Shown here piece after piece: positions 1-10,525 of a DNA stretch of 64,000 bases. Location of the stretch: assembly GCA_025201765.1 (NCBI GenBank), contig MU623396.1:62001-126000 (forward strand), given 5' to 3'. Every line of letters begins with the position of its first letter. The stretch's first letter is position 1. Both the position numbers and the translations under genes were made by a program. The notes beneath the pieces were generated by a model that saw nothing but the letters and a program-made list of their open reading frames with translations, was not told the DNA's origin and searched no databases. The stretch comes from Daldinia sp. FL1419 (taxonomy: Eukaryota > Ascomycota > Sordariomycetes > Xylariales > Hypoxylaceae).

Positions 1-1
1 G

Positions 2-652
2 CCTGTTTATGGTAGCAATGACGAGGTATTGTACAGCGTTGAGCGTAGTGGAACGGGTTTACTAGGAATTATGCGCTATGGAGTACATATGACGGCCTAC
101 ATCAAGGACGAAACGGCAAGCTACGGCATGAAGATATTGGTGGCTCAGCGGGCAGCCAACAAGTCTACATATCCCAACATGCTGGATAACTCTGTGGCGG
201 GCGGTCTTATGACTGGGGAGGACCCCTTCGAATGCATAATCCGAGAGGCGGACGAGGAGGCAGATCTACCCGAATCGCTCATGCGCGAGCGGGCCAGATT
301 CACCGGCATGGTCACATACATCTACATCACGGACGAACGGGCAGGTGGTGAGGCCGGTCAGATTTATCCCGAGACCCAGTGGGTCTACGATATCGAGCTA
401 CCTGCAGACTTCGCCCCTACGCCCAAAGATGGTGAGGTAGCGGACTTTTACATATGGACTGTTGAAGAGGTGCAAGAGAAGCTCGCCCAAAGGAAGTTCA
501 AGCCTAACTGTGCTCTCATCTTGGCTGATTTCTTCATACGCCACAAGATCTTGACGCCGGAGAATGAACCCGATTATGACGAACTTGTACGGCGGTTACA
601 TCGCAAACTGCCCTTCCCGGGTCCTCATCAAGTTGGCCCATCGACTTCATAA
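2..652 (+). CDS. Nudix hydrolase, DUF4743 / thiamin pyrophosphokinase-related (5' end outside window)
   Basis: The frame is open to the left edge of the window, so the gene starts upstream; the visible part begins PVYGSNDEVLYSVERSG, a segment that in this family precedes the Nudix fold. A Nudix-box-like helix follows (GGLMTGEDPF, then READEEADL), in which the canonical REx2EExG is READEEAD, as is usual for the DUF4743 subfamily (plant Nudix 20/24, yeast YJR142W). The tail (FKPNCALILADFFIRH, then a LPFPGP end) is also family-typical. Known members hydrolyse oxidised or damaged thiamin diphosphate analogues; that activity is inferred from family only. It runs convergently into Rpb8, with 254 bp between the stop codons. 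Confidence 0.85.
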   Translation, partial: PVYGSNDEVLYSVERSGTGLLGIMRYGVHMTAYIKDETASYGMKILVAQRAANKSTYPNMLDNSVAGGLMTGEDPFECIIREADEEADLPESLMRERARFTGMVTYIYITDERAGGEAGQIYPETQWVYDIELPADFAPTPKDGEVADFYIWTVEEVQEKLAQRKFKPNCALILADFFIRHKILTPENEPDYDELVRRLHRKLPFPGPHQVGPSTS

Positions 653-906
653 CAATGCTCCCTAATCGCTTCGCCCCCTTTTGAATAACCCACCAGCGAT
701 TTAAATATCGTCGGCCGCGACTTACTAGCAGAATAGCTCTAGTTTCATGATTTGGCCGCAAAATAGCGTCCATTGGTATCTCAAGCGTAGCTGTAACATG
801 CAATAACTATCCCCTCTATCCGGTCTTCAGATTACAACCCCCATTAACTCCTGAACCAGCCGTGGCTTGGTCAATGGATAAGTAAATAGTGCTAGGCGTT
901 GGCCGA

Positions 907-1459
907 TCATTTCTTAATCAGGAGGTAGGTGTTGTCGACGCGCAGCGGCGTTAGCTTCTTGTACGGACCCTCCAGCATCATTAACAAACCGCCAAACGAG
1001 ATGTACGCGCGACTGGAGCCTTGTTAGTACCGTCCAAAGCACATAGAAAGTAAGAAGACGGAAGCGGAATAACGCAGTAAAAGGAAGCGAACACTGTAGG
1101 ACACGGGTCGCATACATAGTCTGTCCATCAACACCGTCCTCGAACTTGTAAATCTTGCCATGGCATACGTAGTCGTACATATCCGCGAGCGATGACTCGT
1201 TGCGAACGTGGCGCCACCCCTTCTCTTCCTCCTCGTCTTTGGTACCGTCGAGCGAAAGGCTAGTAGCCAAGACGACCTCGATGTTGCTGCCGACGCGGAT
1301 GGGGAATAGCTCGATGTTGATATCAAGCTGCATGGTGGTTAGATTGTCGGTTGACGTGCCGCCGATACGAGCGACACGGTCGTATTTGGATTGATCGTAC
1401 GTCGTCACCGTGAAGGTGTCTTCGAAGAGCTGCGCGTCGCCGGCTGCGAGGTTGGACAT
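907..1459 (-). CDS. RPB8: DNA-directed RNA polymerases I, II and III subunit RPABC3 (Rpb8)
   Basis: Small shared core subunit of all three nuclear RNA polymerases. The start MSNLAAGDAQLFEDTF and the segments YDRVARI, DINIELFPI, EVVLATSL, YVCHGKIYKFE are Rpb8 hallmarks. The long open frame drifts into nonsense after YATR; a proposed intron of 82 nt at 1013-1094 restores the expected end AYISFGGLLMMLEGPYKKL...YLLIKK and stop at 907-909. The model (exons 1095-1459 and 907-1012) gives 156 residues, against about 150 in other eukaryotes. The branch site TACTAAC is good but the donor GTGTTC is weak, and an alternative donor at GTGTCC would change two or three residues, so the exact junction is uncertain. 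It shares a 685-bp divergent spacer with Elp4. Confidence 0.9.
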
Positions 1460-1983
1460 TTTGACAGATTGTGGTTTTTTTTTTTGTTTGTTTTTTCTGG
1501 TTTAGCTAGATTCTGGATAATCGGTCTTGCGACAGAAATTTAGAAGGATGCAGCAACGTATCGGGTTTGAAGATGAGAAGTATGTTGCGTTGTGTCGAAA
1601 GCTAAGAGAATGTATGCAAAAAGTCATCGAGTTTTCGGCGCGGTTACCTTTTTTTTCTTTTCCCAATGGAACTCTCTAATTGGAATTCCGCCGTTGATGC
1701 GGGGTGCCCACTGAAAGCGGTGAAGCCTTGTATTTTACAGGGGCCTTTTGCGGCTCTGCTAAGAGCTAAAAAGCTAGGTTAGTTAACCTTTTCCAGCGGA
1801 TAACTAATTAAGTGATTAGTAAAGAAATAGTTGTGACGTAGTAACATTTTTGTGACGCACGAAACGGTTGAACTGCAAAACTGTAAAACATGTTCTAATG
1901 GGATATGTACATATTCACCCAAAAAGGAGGAGAAAATACTTGCTGAACCCAACCCAAATTTCAAAGTTGGAGATAGTCACTTC

Positions 1984-2030
<47 letters not shown>

Positions 2031-2144
2031 CGGATTGAAGCCCAAACGTATATGCTGTTGATAAGCTAATACCATTCTTCCTCACGTTCGGTTTAATCAC
2101 TTAAAGCTCTATCCGAGGAAACATACGAGCCTGATGCCGTAGCC
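1460..2144. other. Divergent promoter region Rpb8 / Elp4 with poly(T) tract
   Basis: A 685-bp spacer between two divergent housekeeping starts. It contains a near-pure T tract from 1984 to 2030, interrupted once by C at 1995 (35 uninterrupted T from 1996). A second short T run lies just upstream of the Rpb8 start. Poly(dA:dT) tracts commonly exclude nucleosomes at shared promoters; that role is inferred here. Apparent reading frames across it are homopolymer artefacts. Confidence 0.6.
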
Positions 2145-3317
2145 ATGTCTTTCAGAAAAAGAAATGCTGTTATTAGCAGCTCGAACCCGTCTCAGTCGGG
2201 GCCGTCCAAGACTGAAAATGTACTTATTCCCGGGGTTAGGCCATCTCTCGTCGACGGTCGACCAACTACCTCCACTGGAACGGCGTCTCTAGATAGCCTA
2301 CTTGCTGGGCACGCAGGCTTACCTCTAGGCACATCGCTTCTCATAGGCGAGCATGGTACTACCGATTTCGCTGGTGTGCTCCTCCGTTACTATGCCGCTG
2401 AGGGTATGGTTCAAGGGCATCAAATCCATGTTCTCGGCTTGCACGAGAGTTGGCGCCATGAACTGCCTGGCCTATCAACCGAGGATAAGAAGTCGGCGAG
2501 CAAGTCAGAGTCATCTTCGGACGACAAGATGAAAATAGCTTGGAGATATGAAAGCTTAGCGTCTGGGGGAGCACCGGCGGATAGAAATGCTGTTCAGAGA
2601 CGAAGCAACTCTGCGACGGAATCTACTTCTATCTTTTGCCATTCTTTCGACCTTACGAAGAGACTTAGCCCAACCGACGTAAAAGGCCAAATTGGCTTTC
2701 ACCCCTCGATGAGCATACCGGGTCTATCTTCTCATACGAAGGATACAACGTCGCCTTTCAAGATGTTCATCAAAGATGTAGCCCACAAGCTAGCGAACTC
2801 ACCTCCGTCGTGGATCCATCGGATTATAGTACCAAGCTTATTATCTCCGACGGGATACGCTGGATCATCTTCTCGGCCAGAGGAAGTCTTGCAGTTTTTA
2901 CATGCGCTGAGAGGATTATTAAGACAGTATCCGGCCAAGCTCACAGCTATAATAACCTTGCCGCTATCGCTATATCCTAGGGCTACAGGACTTACACGCT
3001 GGATGGAATTATTATCCGACGGCGTTTTCGAACTCATCCCACTCCAGTCCAGCGCTATCCACGCTCCACCCCCATCTTCCAAATCAGATTCTAAATCCGA
3101 CGAGCAGACACAGGGCCTTCTCAAAGTTTATAGTCTACCAATTTTCCACGAAAAGGGTGGTGGTTCTTCTGAAGGCCATGCTGCTCACGGGGATCTATCG
3201 TTTAGCTTGAGTCGATCTAAGGGTTTTGTGATAAAGCCGTTCTACTTACCTCCTGTTGGAGAGGACGAAGAGGAAAAGAAGAAGGGGGACTCTAGTAAAG
3301 GGAGCATGGAATTCTAA
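2145..3317 (+). CDS. ELP4: Elongator complex subunit 4 (Elp4, PAXNEB family)
   Basis: Subunit of the Elp456 RecA-like hexameric ring of Elongator, which supports modification of wobble uridine in tRNAs. A single exon of 390 residues begins at a clear ATG. Family features are the early segment IPGVRPSLVDGRPTTSTGTASLD, then GLPLGTSLLIGEHG (the Walker-A-like region without a functional P-loop), DFAGVLLRYYAAEG, MKIAWRYE, the central HRIIVPSLLSP strand and a C-terminal FVIKPFYLPPVGEDEE. Length fits fungal Elp4 (about 370-420). The C-terminal lysine- and glutamate-rich tail is low complexity. Transcribed in the same direction as Sen34 downstream, with its own spacer, so not an operon-like unit. Confidence 0.95.
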   Translation: MSFRKRNAVISSSNPSQSGPSKTENVLIPGVRPSLVDGRPTTSTGTASLDSLLAGHAGLPLGTSLLIGEHGTTDFAGVLLRYYAAEGMVQGHQIHVLGLHESWRHELPGLSTEDKKSASKSESSSDDKMKIAWRYESLASGGAPADRNAVQRRSNSATESTSIFCHSFDLTKRLSPTDVKGQIGFHPSMSIPGLSSHTKDTTSPFKMFIKDVAHKLANSPPSWIHRIIVPSLLSPTGYAGSSSRPEEVLQFLHALRGLLRQYPAKLTAIITLPLSLYPRATGLTRWMELLSDGVFELIPLQSSAIHAPPPSSKSDSKSDEQTQGLLKVYSLPIFHEKGGGSSEGHAAHGDLSFSLSRSKGFVIKPFYLPPVGEDEEEKKKGDSSKGSMEF

Positions 3318-3742
3318 ATTTCCCCTATGTGCCCTAAACGAATTAACCTTACTTGCTGCTAGGTTGGTCGTACTAATACAGTGCGCGTGTTGGATCTGTA
3401 TATAGCGCACTGTATTAACCCCACTTAGAACTCTCCAAATTTTCGTCGACTTTTTCTCCAAGATTGACGAAAAAAAAAGCTTTTGGATTTTTCCTAATCT
3501 TCAGCAACAACTTCAGGTAAGTTCGATATTCCTGGTTTTTTTTTCTTCGCACCACTCTGTTGAAATGATTACAACAAATAATAATCTGTCAATCCACTGA
3601 AATAACAATGTTGACAAACTTATATCTGGAAAAAAATATGATCACCCAAATCATTATTCATTGCGTATGACAAGCTTTCATCGGTTCCAACGCTGACTTC
3701 TAAGCAGAATAGAGCATCTTTCTCAAGTTGCCTCTTGAAGAG
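3318..3742. other. Elp4-Sen34 intergenic spacer with 13-bp inverted repeat
   Basis: A 425-bp spacer between tandem genes. It carries a perfect 13-bp inverted repeat (TAATACAGTGCGC at 3374-3386 and its complement at 3405-3417, loop of 18 nt), 57 bp after the Elp4 stop, so probably in its 3' UTR or terminator region. The remainder is AT-rich with short A and T runs typical of a fungal promoter. Confidence 0.6.
3374..3417. repeat. Perfect 13-bp inverted repeat, 18-nt loop
   Basis: TAATACAGTGCGC pairs perfectly with its downstream complement. It lies shortly after the Elp4 stop codon and would form a stable hairpin in the 3' UTR of that transcript. It could be an RNA 3'-end element or the footprint of a small excised element. 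Confidence 0.75.
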
Positions 3743-4717
3743 ATGGCTTCCACCGCCGTAAGCCAGCCTCACGTGAGGATATCCAAGGTCGCAGGGCGGT
3801 ACCTACTCTTCGACATCGAAGACGTGATGTTTCTGCGCAAGAACCAAAACATATGTTCCGTGTTCGTCGGCACGATTCCCCAGAATCCACAGCAGAATAT
3901 CTTCATGGGCTTGCCTATTGAACTCATGCCCGAAGAGGCTCAAGTCCTCGTCGATAAAAACGTAGCTTACATCGTAGATGACGCGGTGTTCCATCCCGCG
4001 CGCCTTGCTGCCTTGGATGATGACGCGCGTAAGAGATATCTGACGGCCGTGAAGGCGGAGGGCAGAAAGGCCCAGATGGCGGCTGCGGAGAGCAAGTTGA
4101 GCGCTAAACCGAAAGTGAATACTAAGAAAGGAAAAACCAAGCCAAAGGCTACAAAAGATGAAGCACCAGAAAAAGGCGTCGAAGCCGATGATGACGAGAC
4201 TACAAGTCTCTTCAGTCCTCCTTCACCACCATCAAGTAATATCCCCTCCCAATCCCAACAACCCCCAACTCAAGATCCCCCCTTCGCCATAACACCCACA
4301 ACAAGCGCCCTCCTCCCCCCTCCATCCCCTCCCCGTTCTCCCTCCTCAGAAAAAGTATCTATCGACTTACCCTCCTCCTACCCCCTCTACGCACACCTCC
4401 AAGACCGCGGATACTTCATGATGCCCGGTCTGCGCTTCGGCTGCGACTACAACGTCTACCCCGGCGACCCCCTACGCTTTCACAGCCACTTCCAGGCCAC
4501 GAGCTACGGCTGGGAAGAAGAGATCGCCGTGCTGGATCTCGTGGCTGGTGGTCGGTTGGGCACGAATGTCAAGAAGGGGTATCTGGTTGGTGGTGCTGTG
4601 GTAGGTGGTGACGATAGTGAGAAGAAAGATGGGAACAAGGATGCGTCGAGAAAAGTTGATAAAAATCCAAACGCACCAAAAGCTAGGGCTTTCTGTATAG
4701 AGTGGGCGGCTATGTAG
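3743..4717 (+). CDS. SEN34: tRNA-splicing endonuclease subunit Sen34
   Basis: Catalytic subunit of the heterotetrameric Sen endonuclease that cuts the 3' splice site of intron-containing pre-tRNAs. I place the start at ATG 3743 (MASTAVSQPHVRISKVAGRY); an in-frame TTG upstream is not a likely start. The N-terminal domain (YLLFDIEDVMFLRKN, GLPIELMPEEAQVL) is Sen34-like, followed by a lysine-rich linker and a proline/serine-rich stretch, then the C-terminal nuclease fold. The expected triad is visible: Tyr in DYNVYPGDP, His in FHSHF, Lys in NVKKGYLV. A single exon of 324 residues. The substrate class is represented in this same window by the intron-containing tRNA-Gln at 13.9 kb. Confidence 0.95.
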   Translation: MASTAVSQPHVRISKVAGRYLLFDIEDVMFLRKNQNICSVFVGTIPQNPQQNIFMGLPIELMPEEAQVLVDKNVAYIVDDAVFHPARLAALDDDARKRYLTAVKAEGRKAQMAAAESKLSAKPKVNTKKGKTKPKATKDEAPEKGVEADDDETTSLFSPPSPPSSNIPSQSQQPPTQDPPFAITPTTSALLPPPSPPRSPSSEKVSIDLPSSYPLYAHLQDRGYFMMPGLRFGCDYNVYPGDPLRFHSHFQATSYGWEEEIAVLDLVAGGRLGTNVKKGYLVGGAVVGGDDSEKKDGNKDASRKVDKNPNAPKARAFCIEWAAM

Positions 4718-5357
4718 GCATGATGCAACTGCAATCAATAGTCTACTAGGTAGTCATATATTTTAGCCACTATCATAATGAAACGGCAATACCGAGCAAA
4801 CACAAGCATGGAAAGATGCTTGAAGTGAAATGAACATAGCGGTCTCTCGACCACAATTGTGTAATTGTATGAGTGAGTACCAAAAACCGGCTACCTAGCA
4901 TGTAAGTGCCTATGCATACCGCACCTATGAGCCCCCTTGCAAATTAGACCCGAACTCCGAACATGAAATAAAAGACTAAAACACAAAGAGCAGCGTCTTC
5001 TAGCTACTGATACTTCTTCGCTGCAACAGGATTATTCTTTGTCGCTTCATATTCGTCTCCTTCGTACCCTTTCACTGTCATCACCATTCCAACCATACAT
5101 CTTCCAACGTGGGAGAGGGGACGAACTATCTCAGGGCAGAGTGAAAAGGGAGGAGGTTGGGTTTAAATGATAGACGAGCCTCAACGACAGTTCCAATGAG
5201 TCGCTGTATACCCTTAAAACAATACCGGCTAATGCTTCTTGTTAAACGATGGGTGCGGAGGGATGTTGGTGTCGTACGACGAGGACAAAAGTTCGCTTTG
5301 GCTCTAGCTTGGAGGGGGGAGTTTAGCAATGGCGTTAATGCGTGTTATAGTCAATCA
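4718..5357. other. Convergent spacer Sen34 / Asi-like ligase
   Basis: 640 bp between two convergent stop codons, expected to hold both 3' UTRs. I see no convincing coding frame, tRNA or repeat; short frames here are shadows. Confidence 0.5.
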
Positions 5358-8280
5358 TCAGGGTACGTAAATGCAGCTGAAGCTGACGACCTCTCTGCGG
5401 CAGCAAACACACTTGTCAAAATTGTTCATGGCCAAGGTGACGCGGCATTCGTCGCAGAGGCTGAGACAACGACACGGCCACACAATGATTTTGCGCGGGG
5501 CCGAGTGACACACAACGCACTGAGGTCCGCCCCTACCGTCGTCGCTTCCGTTGCTATCTTGAAGCTCACTTTTACGGACGGCTTCAGCCCGCCTTGTGAT
5601 AATCAAGTCCTCGAGGAGTTCAGCCTCCTCCTCGTCTGTTAGTCTCTTTTGGGTAGGTCGTTGTGGGAAGAAGAGACGCCCACGCTGATTTTGTTGCATA
5701 CGCGCGTACCTAGAGCGCGTGACAATATGATCGCTACTTAAATGGGCGGCGAGCGCATGGGCTTCCCGACGTTCCTCCGGGCTCCTAGGATGGAGTAGCC
5801 TAGCAAGGTCACCCATGGCTAAGGGTTGGTCGAAAGGGGTCGTCTCCCGAGAGAGCGAGAAGCGTTGAGATGCTCTTGTGGGTGTTCTCTGGCCGTCGTT
5901 CTCCTCGTATTCATCCTCATCAACCCACTGGCTCTGCGCGTCTTGGTCGCTGATGACGCTATGTATCATGCTTGTCGTATCCCAATCACTTTCATTTTCA
6001 TCCGGCTCCCAGTCGCCGCTGGTATCTACGGAACCCCATAGATCGCCGTGCTTCCAAGAATTATATAATCTTGAATCCAGTTCCTCATCCGGCATATTTG
6101 CTGTCTCGGGAGCCGCCTTGAGACGCCTTCGGATTTCGGCCTCCACATCGGCAGTCTCGTCATTATAGAGTCTACTACTCCTTCTATGTCGACCCAGCAG
6201 CAGAGAATGAGCTTCTGTGGGTTTTTTTTTCTCGTCTTTGGTATCCGCTTTCGGCCAACGAGAAAGCCAAACCAAGATCCGGGGTCGGGTTGTGATTCCA
6301 AGACGCGTCAGAGCTTTCAAAAGAAGCACCGCACCCCATCGCAACAGTAGTCTATTGATGTTCATGACAAATTCTAGAGCCAGTAGCCAACGCGAACTAC
6401 GCTCAGTAGCGCCTATTCCGTCTCTAGCACGCTTGTCGCCGATACGCGTTTTGGGGATTGTCTGAGCTGCCCGTTCTCGTGCATATCCACTTGATGCTCC
6501 CAGCTGACCGTCCTTGATTGGTACCAACCCAATAGCTCCTACAGAGTCATAGCGGGACGCGCCCAGACCCGATCCAGCCCATTGCATGCGTATGGACTCG
6601 AGCTCCTTTAACCTCTCTTCTTCGAGCCATGTGCGATTTTTCAAGTTGATGCCCCGATCCTCGTTAAGGTAGACAGCTTCGCTCGCCATAGTGATGACAC
6701 TGAATCCGGTTCTAAGAAGCGCAGTATAGAAGTCCATTTCTCGTGAAATACGGATATCGGACAGTGAAATATTGGCTTGCATATTTTCATGTGCGAGTGC
6801 CAGCCGTTCTCGAAACGACACAGCTCGTCCATTGATATTCCATCGATCCGGAGGTTGCATTGCTGAAAGGATCAAAGCGACGGCGTATATGGCAAGACAC
6901 GCAAGCGTGCCCAAAAATACCATAAGATGTGGGATAAAGCCTATAATACAAACCGTAGGAAACCTAAAAAGACCCGTAGTGGACGGATTGTCGACGGTGA
7001 AATCTAAAGCTTCTATCACGATACTGCCCATGAAGCATATGGCCCAGAAGCCTGTACTGACTAGCCGATATCGACTCTGCAAATTGAAAACGCCTAAAAT
7101 ATGGCTAGTAATATGGCTCATGGCGGAAAGGAAGGCCACCAGAAGGACTTCGGGGGGTGTATTGACCCGCTTCATTATCATAGATCTGGATACTGCGATG
7201 CTGGCCCCCGAAGCCCGTTGGAACGTCACATTAGAACTACTACCACTTGAAAACAAACCCCAACCAAGTTGGTTGCTAATGGCGGCATCAGCCTCGGCAA
7301 ATGCTAACGAGTGCTCAAAAAGAGTCATGCCGGTCTCGACGGCCACTTGACGTCCTTGCACTGCGCATGAAATGGTCTCCAAGAAATGGCTTAGGCACAG
7401 AGTGCCGAAAAGAGGCCATAGTAGGGATAAGGAACCATGTAGCTCGTCTGAATAATCGTGATTACTTGGAGGGACCATCTCAACGGCGCGGCAGCTGTCA
7501 TAGTCAGCGGCACCCAAAAGGAAGACCGTGCTTAGCCCATGCAAATATGCGGAGGGGTGTGCAAACATGAGATCCGATGTCTTGCTAGCATTACCCCAGC
7601 GCATCTCGGCGAAATCGGGTGAAGTTTGGCATTGTATGGATTGTAAGAGCTGTCGGGCTTGGTACGCGAAGAGCGCGATAGGTAGGAAGCGGATAAATAG
7701 TCGTACAGGCCATGTCAAATGTAGCCTTCTTCGCGAAGCTGCAAATATGTGTGTGCGGTTCAGGATAATAGCCTGCAATAGTTCTAGACGTTAGGAATTG
7801 CTTCAGCGTCAAAATTGCAAGGAAACGAACCATAGCAATACAGCAGAGCGCCCACTTGCTTGTAGCATAGCTAAAGACGCTACCTAAGCCCTTGGTACCG
7901 TCGACCGAAAACTTGGAGACCAAGACGGCGGGGTCCTGATCTTCGTTCTCTAATACTTCTGCTACATTAGCGGCAGCTTCGGAGGCTTGAGTAATCATAT
8001 CGGTGGCGGTAGTCGTCGAGAAGAAAAAGTCCGACGTCGTTGGGTCGGCTATGACACGCTGCCCAAAGCCGTCGACAGCATCGGGGAAAGATATGATGCC
8101 CAGCTTGGTCAACATCCTCGGCCCAGCTAGAATCAGGTCTTCAAGCGACGGGGCAAACCTAGTTACGTTGTTGACAGAATCCCTAAGGTGCTGGGCCGTC
8201 CAAGAGGTGAAATTATACCAGATGTTTGAATTATCCAGAGGCGTAGGTGCTGGTACGGCGGCGGCGCCTGGAAAGGCCAT
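5358..8280 (-). CDS. Asi1/Asi3-like multi-pass membrane RING E3 ubiquitin ligase
   Basis: Two exons (7831-8280 and 5358-7772) with a 58-nt intron at 7773-7830 (branch CTAAC, acceptor TTGCAG) give 954 residues. The N-terminal half holds about six to seven hydrophobic segments (for example LFIRFLPIALFAYQ, LSLLWPLFGTLCLSHFL, FWAICFMGSIVIEAL, LMVFLGTLACLAIYAVALI); the middle is acidic and disordered. The last ~50 residues form a RING of the Asi type, C-x2-C...WPCRCLSLCDEC...CVCC, ending SFSCIYVP. Yeast Asi1/Asi3 sit in the inner nuclear membrane and degrade Stp1/Stp2 and mislocalised membrane proteins. The RING similarity is strong; location and substrates here are inferred. Start at ATG 8280 (MAFPGAAAV). 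Confidence 0.85.
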
Positions 8281-9603
8281 TTAGCTGGGGAGGTTATCTG
8301 GGGTATGCGTAGAGACGGCCGAATCGCCCGCGACGAGATCTGATTTAGGCAGGTTGCTTCCAATCAGAAAGTACGGTAATTTGGTCATTCAGAAGCTCTG
8401 AAACATTCGAATTAACCGATGCATGCTCGCTGCAAACACATGACGACTTCCCCGTCATGCATACATTTGCAAAATGTTGGGATATTGTGGGTTACTTTGA
8501 AGAGTTTTACACATATACCTTAGGTAGGTATGTGAGGTGTAGTTATGGGGAATATGTAAGTTTTTAAGTGAGTCGATCAAGTTTAAAGAAGACGATGCCC
8601 GAAATGTCCCAGAATCTCCAAATAAGGTTTAAAACTACTCGAGTGCTATCAATAAGCGACGCACGCCTATTAGTGCTGTCTACATACTAGGTATTGTATT
8701 GTACCACACATTAATAACGTCAAGTAAATTAGCGGGTAGGTGCATACCTAGGTATCTTTAAGGTGCAGGTGCCTCCCGATTTAAAAACATCATGATAGAG
8801 TACATCTTGGGTTGTTTTGCCCTGGACATTTAACGTACATGGGTACCCAATGCAGTGACCCAACGTACCTAAGTAACGTTCATTAACACCGACGGCAGTA
8901 AGTAGGTACAATACAATACATAGTAGTTCTAGAAATGCCAACATTAGATTCCAGTCAACTTAGCATCACCCATTAAGTTATCAAGATTTACTTGAGCTTC
9001 GCCGCCCAGTAAAAAGATAGATTTATAAAAGTGGCTTTTTTGGTTTTTTTTTTCTATTTTCTATTTTCTATTTCCTATTCGAATATTCGAATAATTACTC
9101 ATTTCGTCAAACCGTCCGCGAATAACCTTTTTACACCATTCCGCCTTTTCCTTAGGCTCAGTACTTAATACTAGCGCAAGCGAGAGGCGCTTGACACCTC
9201 ATCAGCTCAGTTATTCACGCCAATGTCCGCAGTTCGAGATATGGTCCACTTCTCTTATGAGTTTGCAAAAACCATAGGTGACGGGCTATTTGTGCTAATA
9301 TCTCTAGCTTTTGCCATTTGTCGCCATGGCATGGCATGCCCTTTCCCTCCACGGAATCTCGTTAAATTGCTGGACTACAACTCCCAGTTTGGCATGTAGT
9401 CAGAGCGCGGTAGACTGTAGAGATCCATGTCGTAAGGTGAGAATGGCCCCTTTTTATGGGATCCTACTCCCAAACCGATAGTTCATCATTAACTTGCCAG
9501 GTTGCAGCATGAGGATTACTATCATATTCCCAAAGCCACCTCTCACTTTGGATTTATACCCATTATTTAGTAGATAGACGCTCTACAACATGGCTGGCCA
9601 AAC
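8281..9603. other. Spacer between Asi-like ligase promoter and Mtr3 3' end
   Basis: 1.3 kb without a supportable gene. It is AT-rich with several TAGGTA/TACCTA motifs (around 8515-8530 and 8730-8760) and a T-rich stretch near 9040-9080. It should contain the promoter of the minus-strand ligase gene. A 71-codon frame at 8729-8944 has no family features. Confidence 0.5.
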
Positions 9604-10525
9604 TTAAGAGGTGCTCTGTTCTTGATTAACCGTCTCATTTAGAGCCTGGTTGAGAACACGGTTCGCATTACGGCATGCTACAAGACTTCTCTCAACCATC
9701 TTGTTGTAAAGCATAGCATCTGCAGCGGGTAGTTGACCTTTGAACCAGACGTTAGTTACTTCATCTCTCGTCGGTAGGTATGCAACGCAACACGCTGCAA
9801 ATATCTTATGATATGAGGTAACATCCGGATCAAGGACGATGCTTGGTTGACTCTTCTCGTCCTGGGCGGCCAGAGCCGCAACGCCTCCTGCAACGGTATC
9901 CACGCAGTCGATACCAGCATCTGCGATAGCCGCAGAGGAAACAGTTATACAACCGCTCAAGACGTTCATCATATCCCAACCTTCATCTCTTTCGTAGTCG
10001 GGGGAATCGTGATTTTGATCTCCTTCAATTATGGTAACAATGATATCGACACCACTTTTAGGCCAACGATCTGCGATAATTGCGCCTCGCAATGCCGTTT
10101 CTAAATGGACTCCGAGATCCCTCTCGCTCGAATCGCGTAGGTAGCCTCGTCTTTGTCGCGTCGCAAAAGGTGCATATTTAACGTGCGTTGAAAGGATGAT
10201 ATGAGGGGAGAAAGGCGCTGATCGCGGGAGCGCTCGAGGGCCGTGGACAGTGCAGGTAAGCTTTAAACTCGTACTTAAAGGGCGAGTTGAAAATGGGTCT
10301 TCGATTTCCAGATATGCGGATCCCGATGCCGAAGGAGTAACTCCCGTCTTCAGAACTATACGTTACAATTAAAATAAGACAACTAATACATGCACGACAC
10401 GACTTACAGATCTTTCGGATGGCATTATCGTCTGGTCGTTTAATTGTTCCTTTTTGTAAGGGTGTACCGTATACAGGAGGGGCCGTTTGGCCAACTGGGC
10501 CATTAATTCGTCTTCGGTCAGCCAT
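9604..10525 (-). CDS. MTR3: Exosome complex subunit Mtr3 (RNase PH-like ring protein)
   Basis: Structural subunit of the RNase PH-like hexameric ring of the RNA exosome. Two exons, 10408-10525 and 9604-10355, with a 52-nt intron (donor GTAAGT at 10407, acceptor TATAG at 10356), give 289 residues. Exon 1 encodes MADRRRINGPVGQTAPPVYG and IKRPDDNAIRKI; exon 2 continues FLKTGVTPSASGSAYLEIED, LKLTCTVHGPR, GYLRDSSERDLGVHLETALR and IIADRWPKSGVDIIVTIIEGD, the classic RNase PH fold with the Mtr3-specific extended N-terminus. Catalytic RNase PH residues are not expected in eukaryotic ring subunits. Mtr3 runs in the same direction as its left neighbour. Confidence 0.92.

Noticed and set aside
534..803. 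89-codon minus-strand frame overlapping the end of the Nudix gene
   Set aside because: It lies antisense to a recognisable coding end and spans its stop and 3' UTR; no domain features.
1852..2100. Frames on both strands running through the poly(T) tract
   Set aside because: They are poly-Phe or poly-Lys artefacts of the homopolymer.
4472..4738. Minus-strand frames opposite the Sen34 C-terminus
   Set aside because: Shadow frames of a well-supported gene; compositions follow the opposite codons.
8729..8944. 71-codon minus-strand frame in the Asi-Mtr3 spacer
   Set aside because: Composed partly of TAGGTA repeat sequence; no domain, start context or splice partner.
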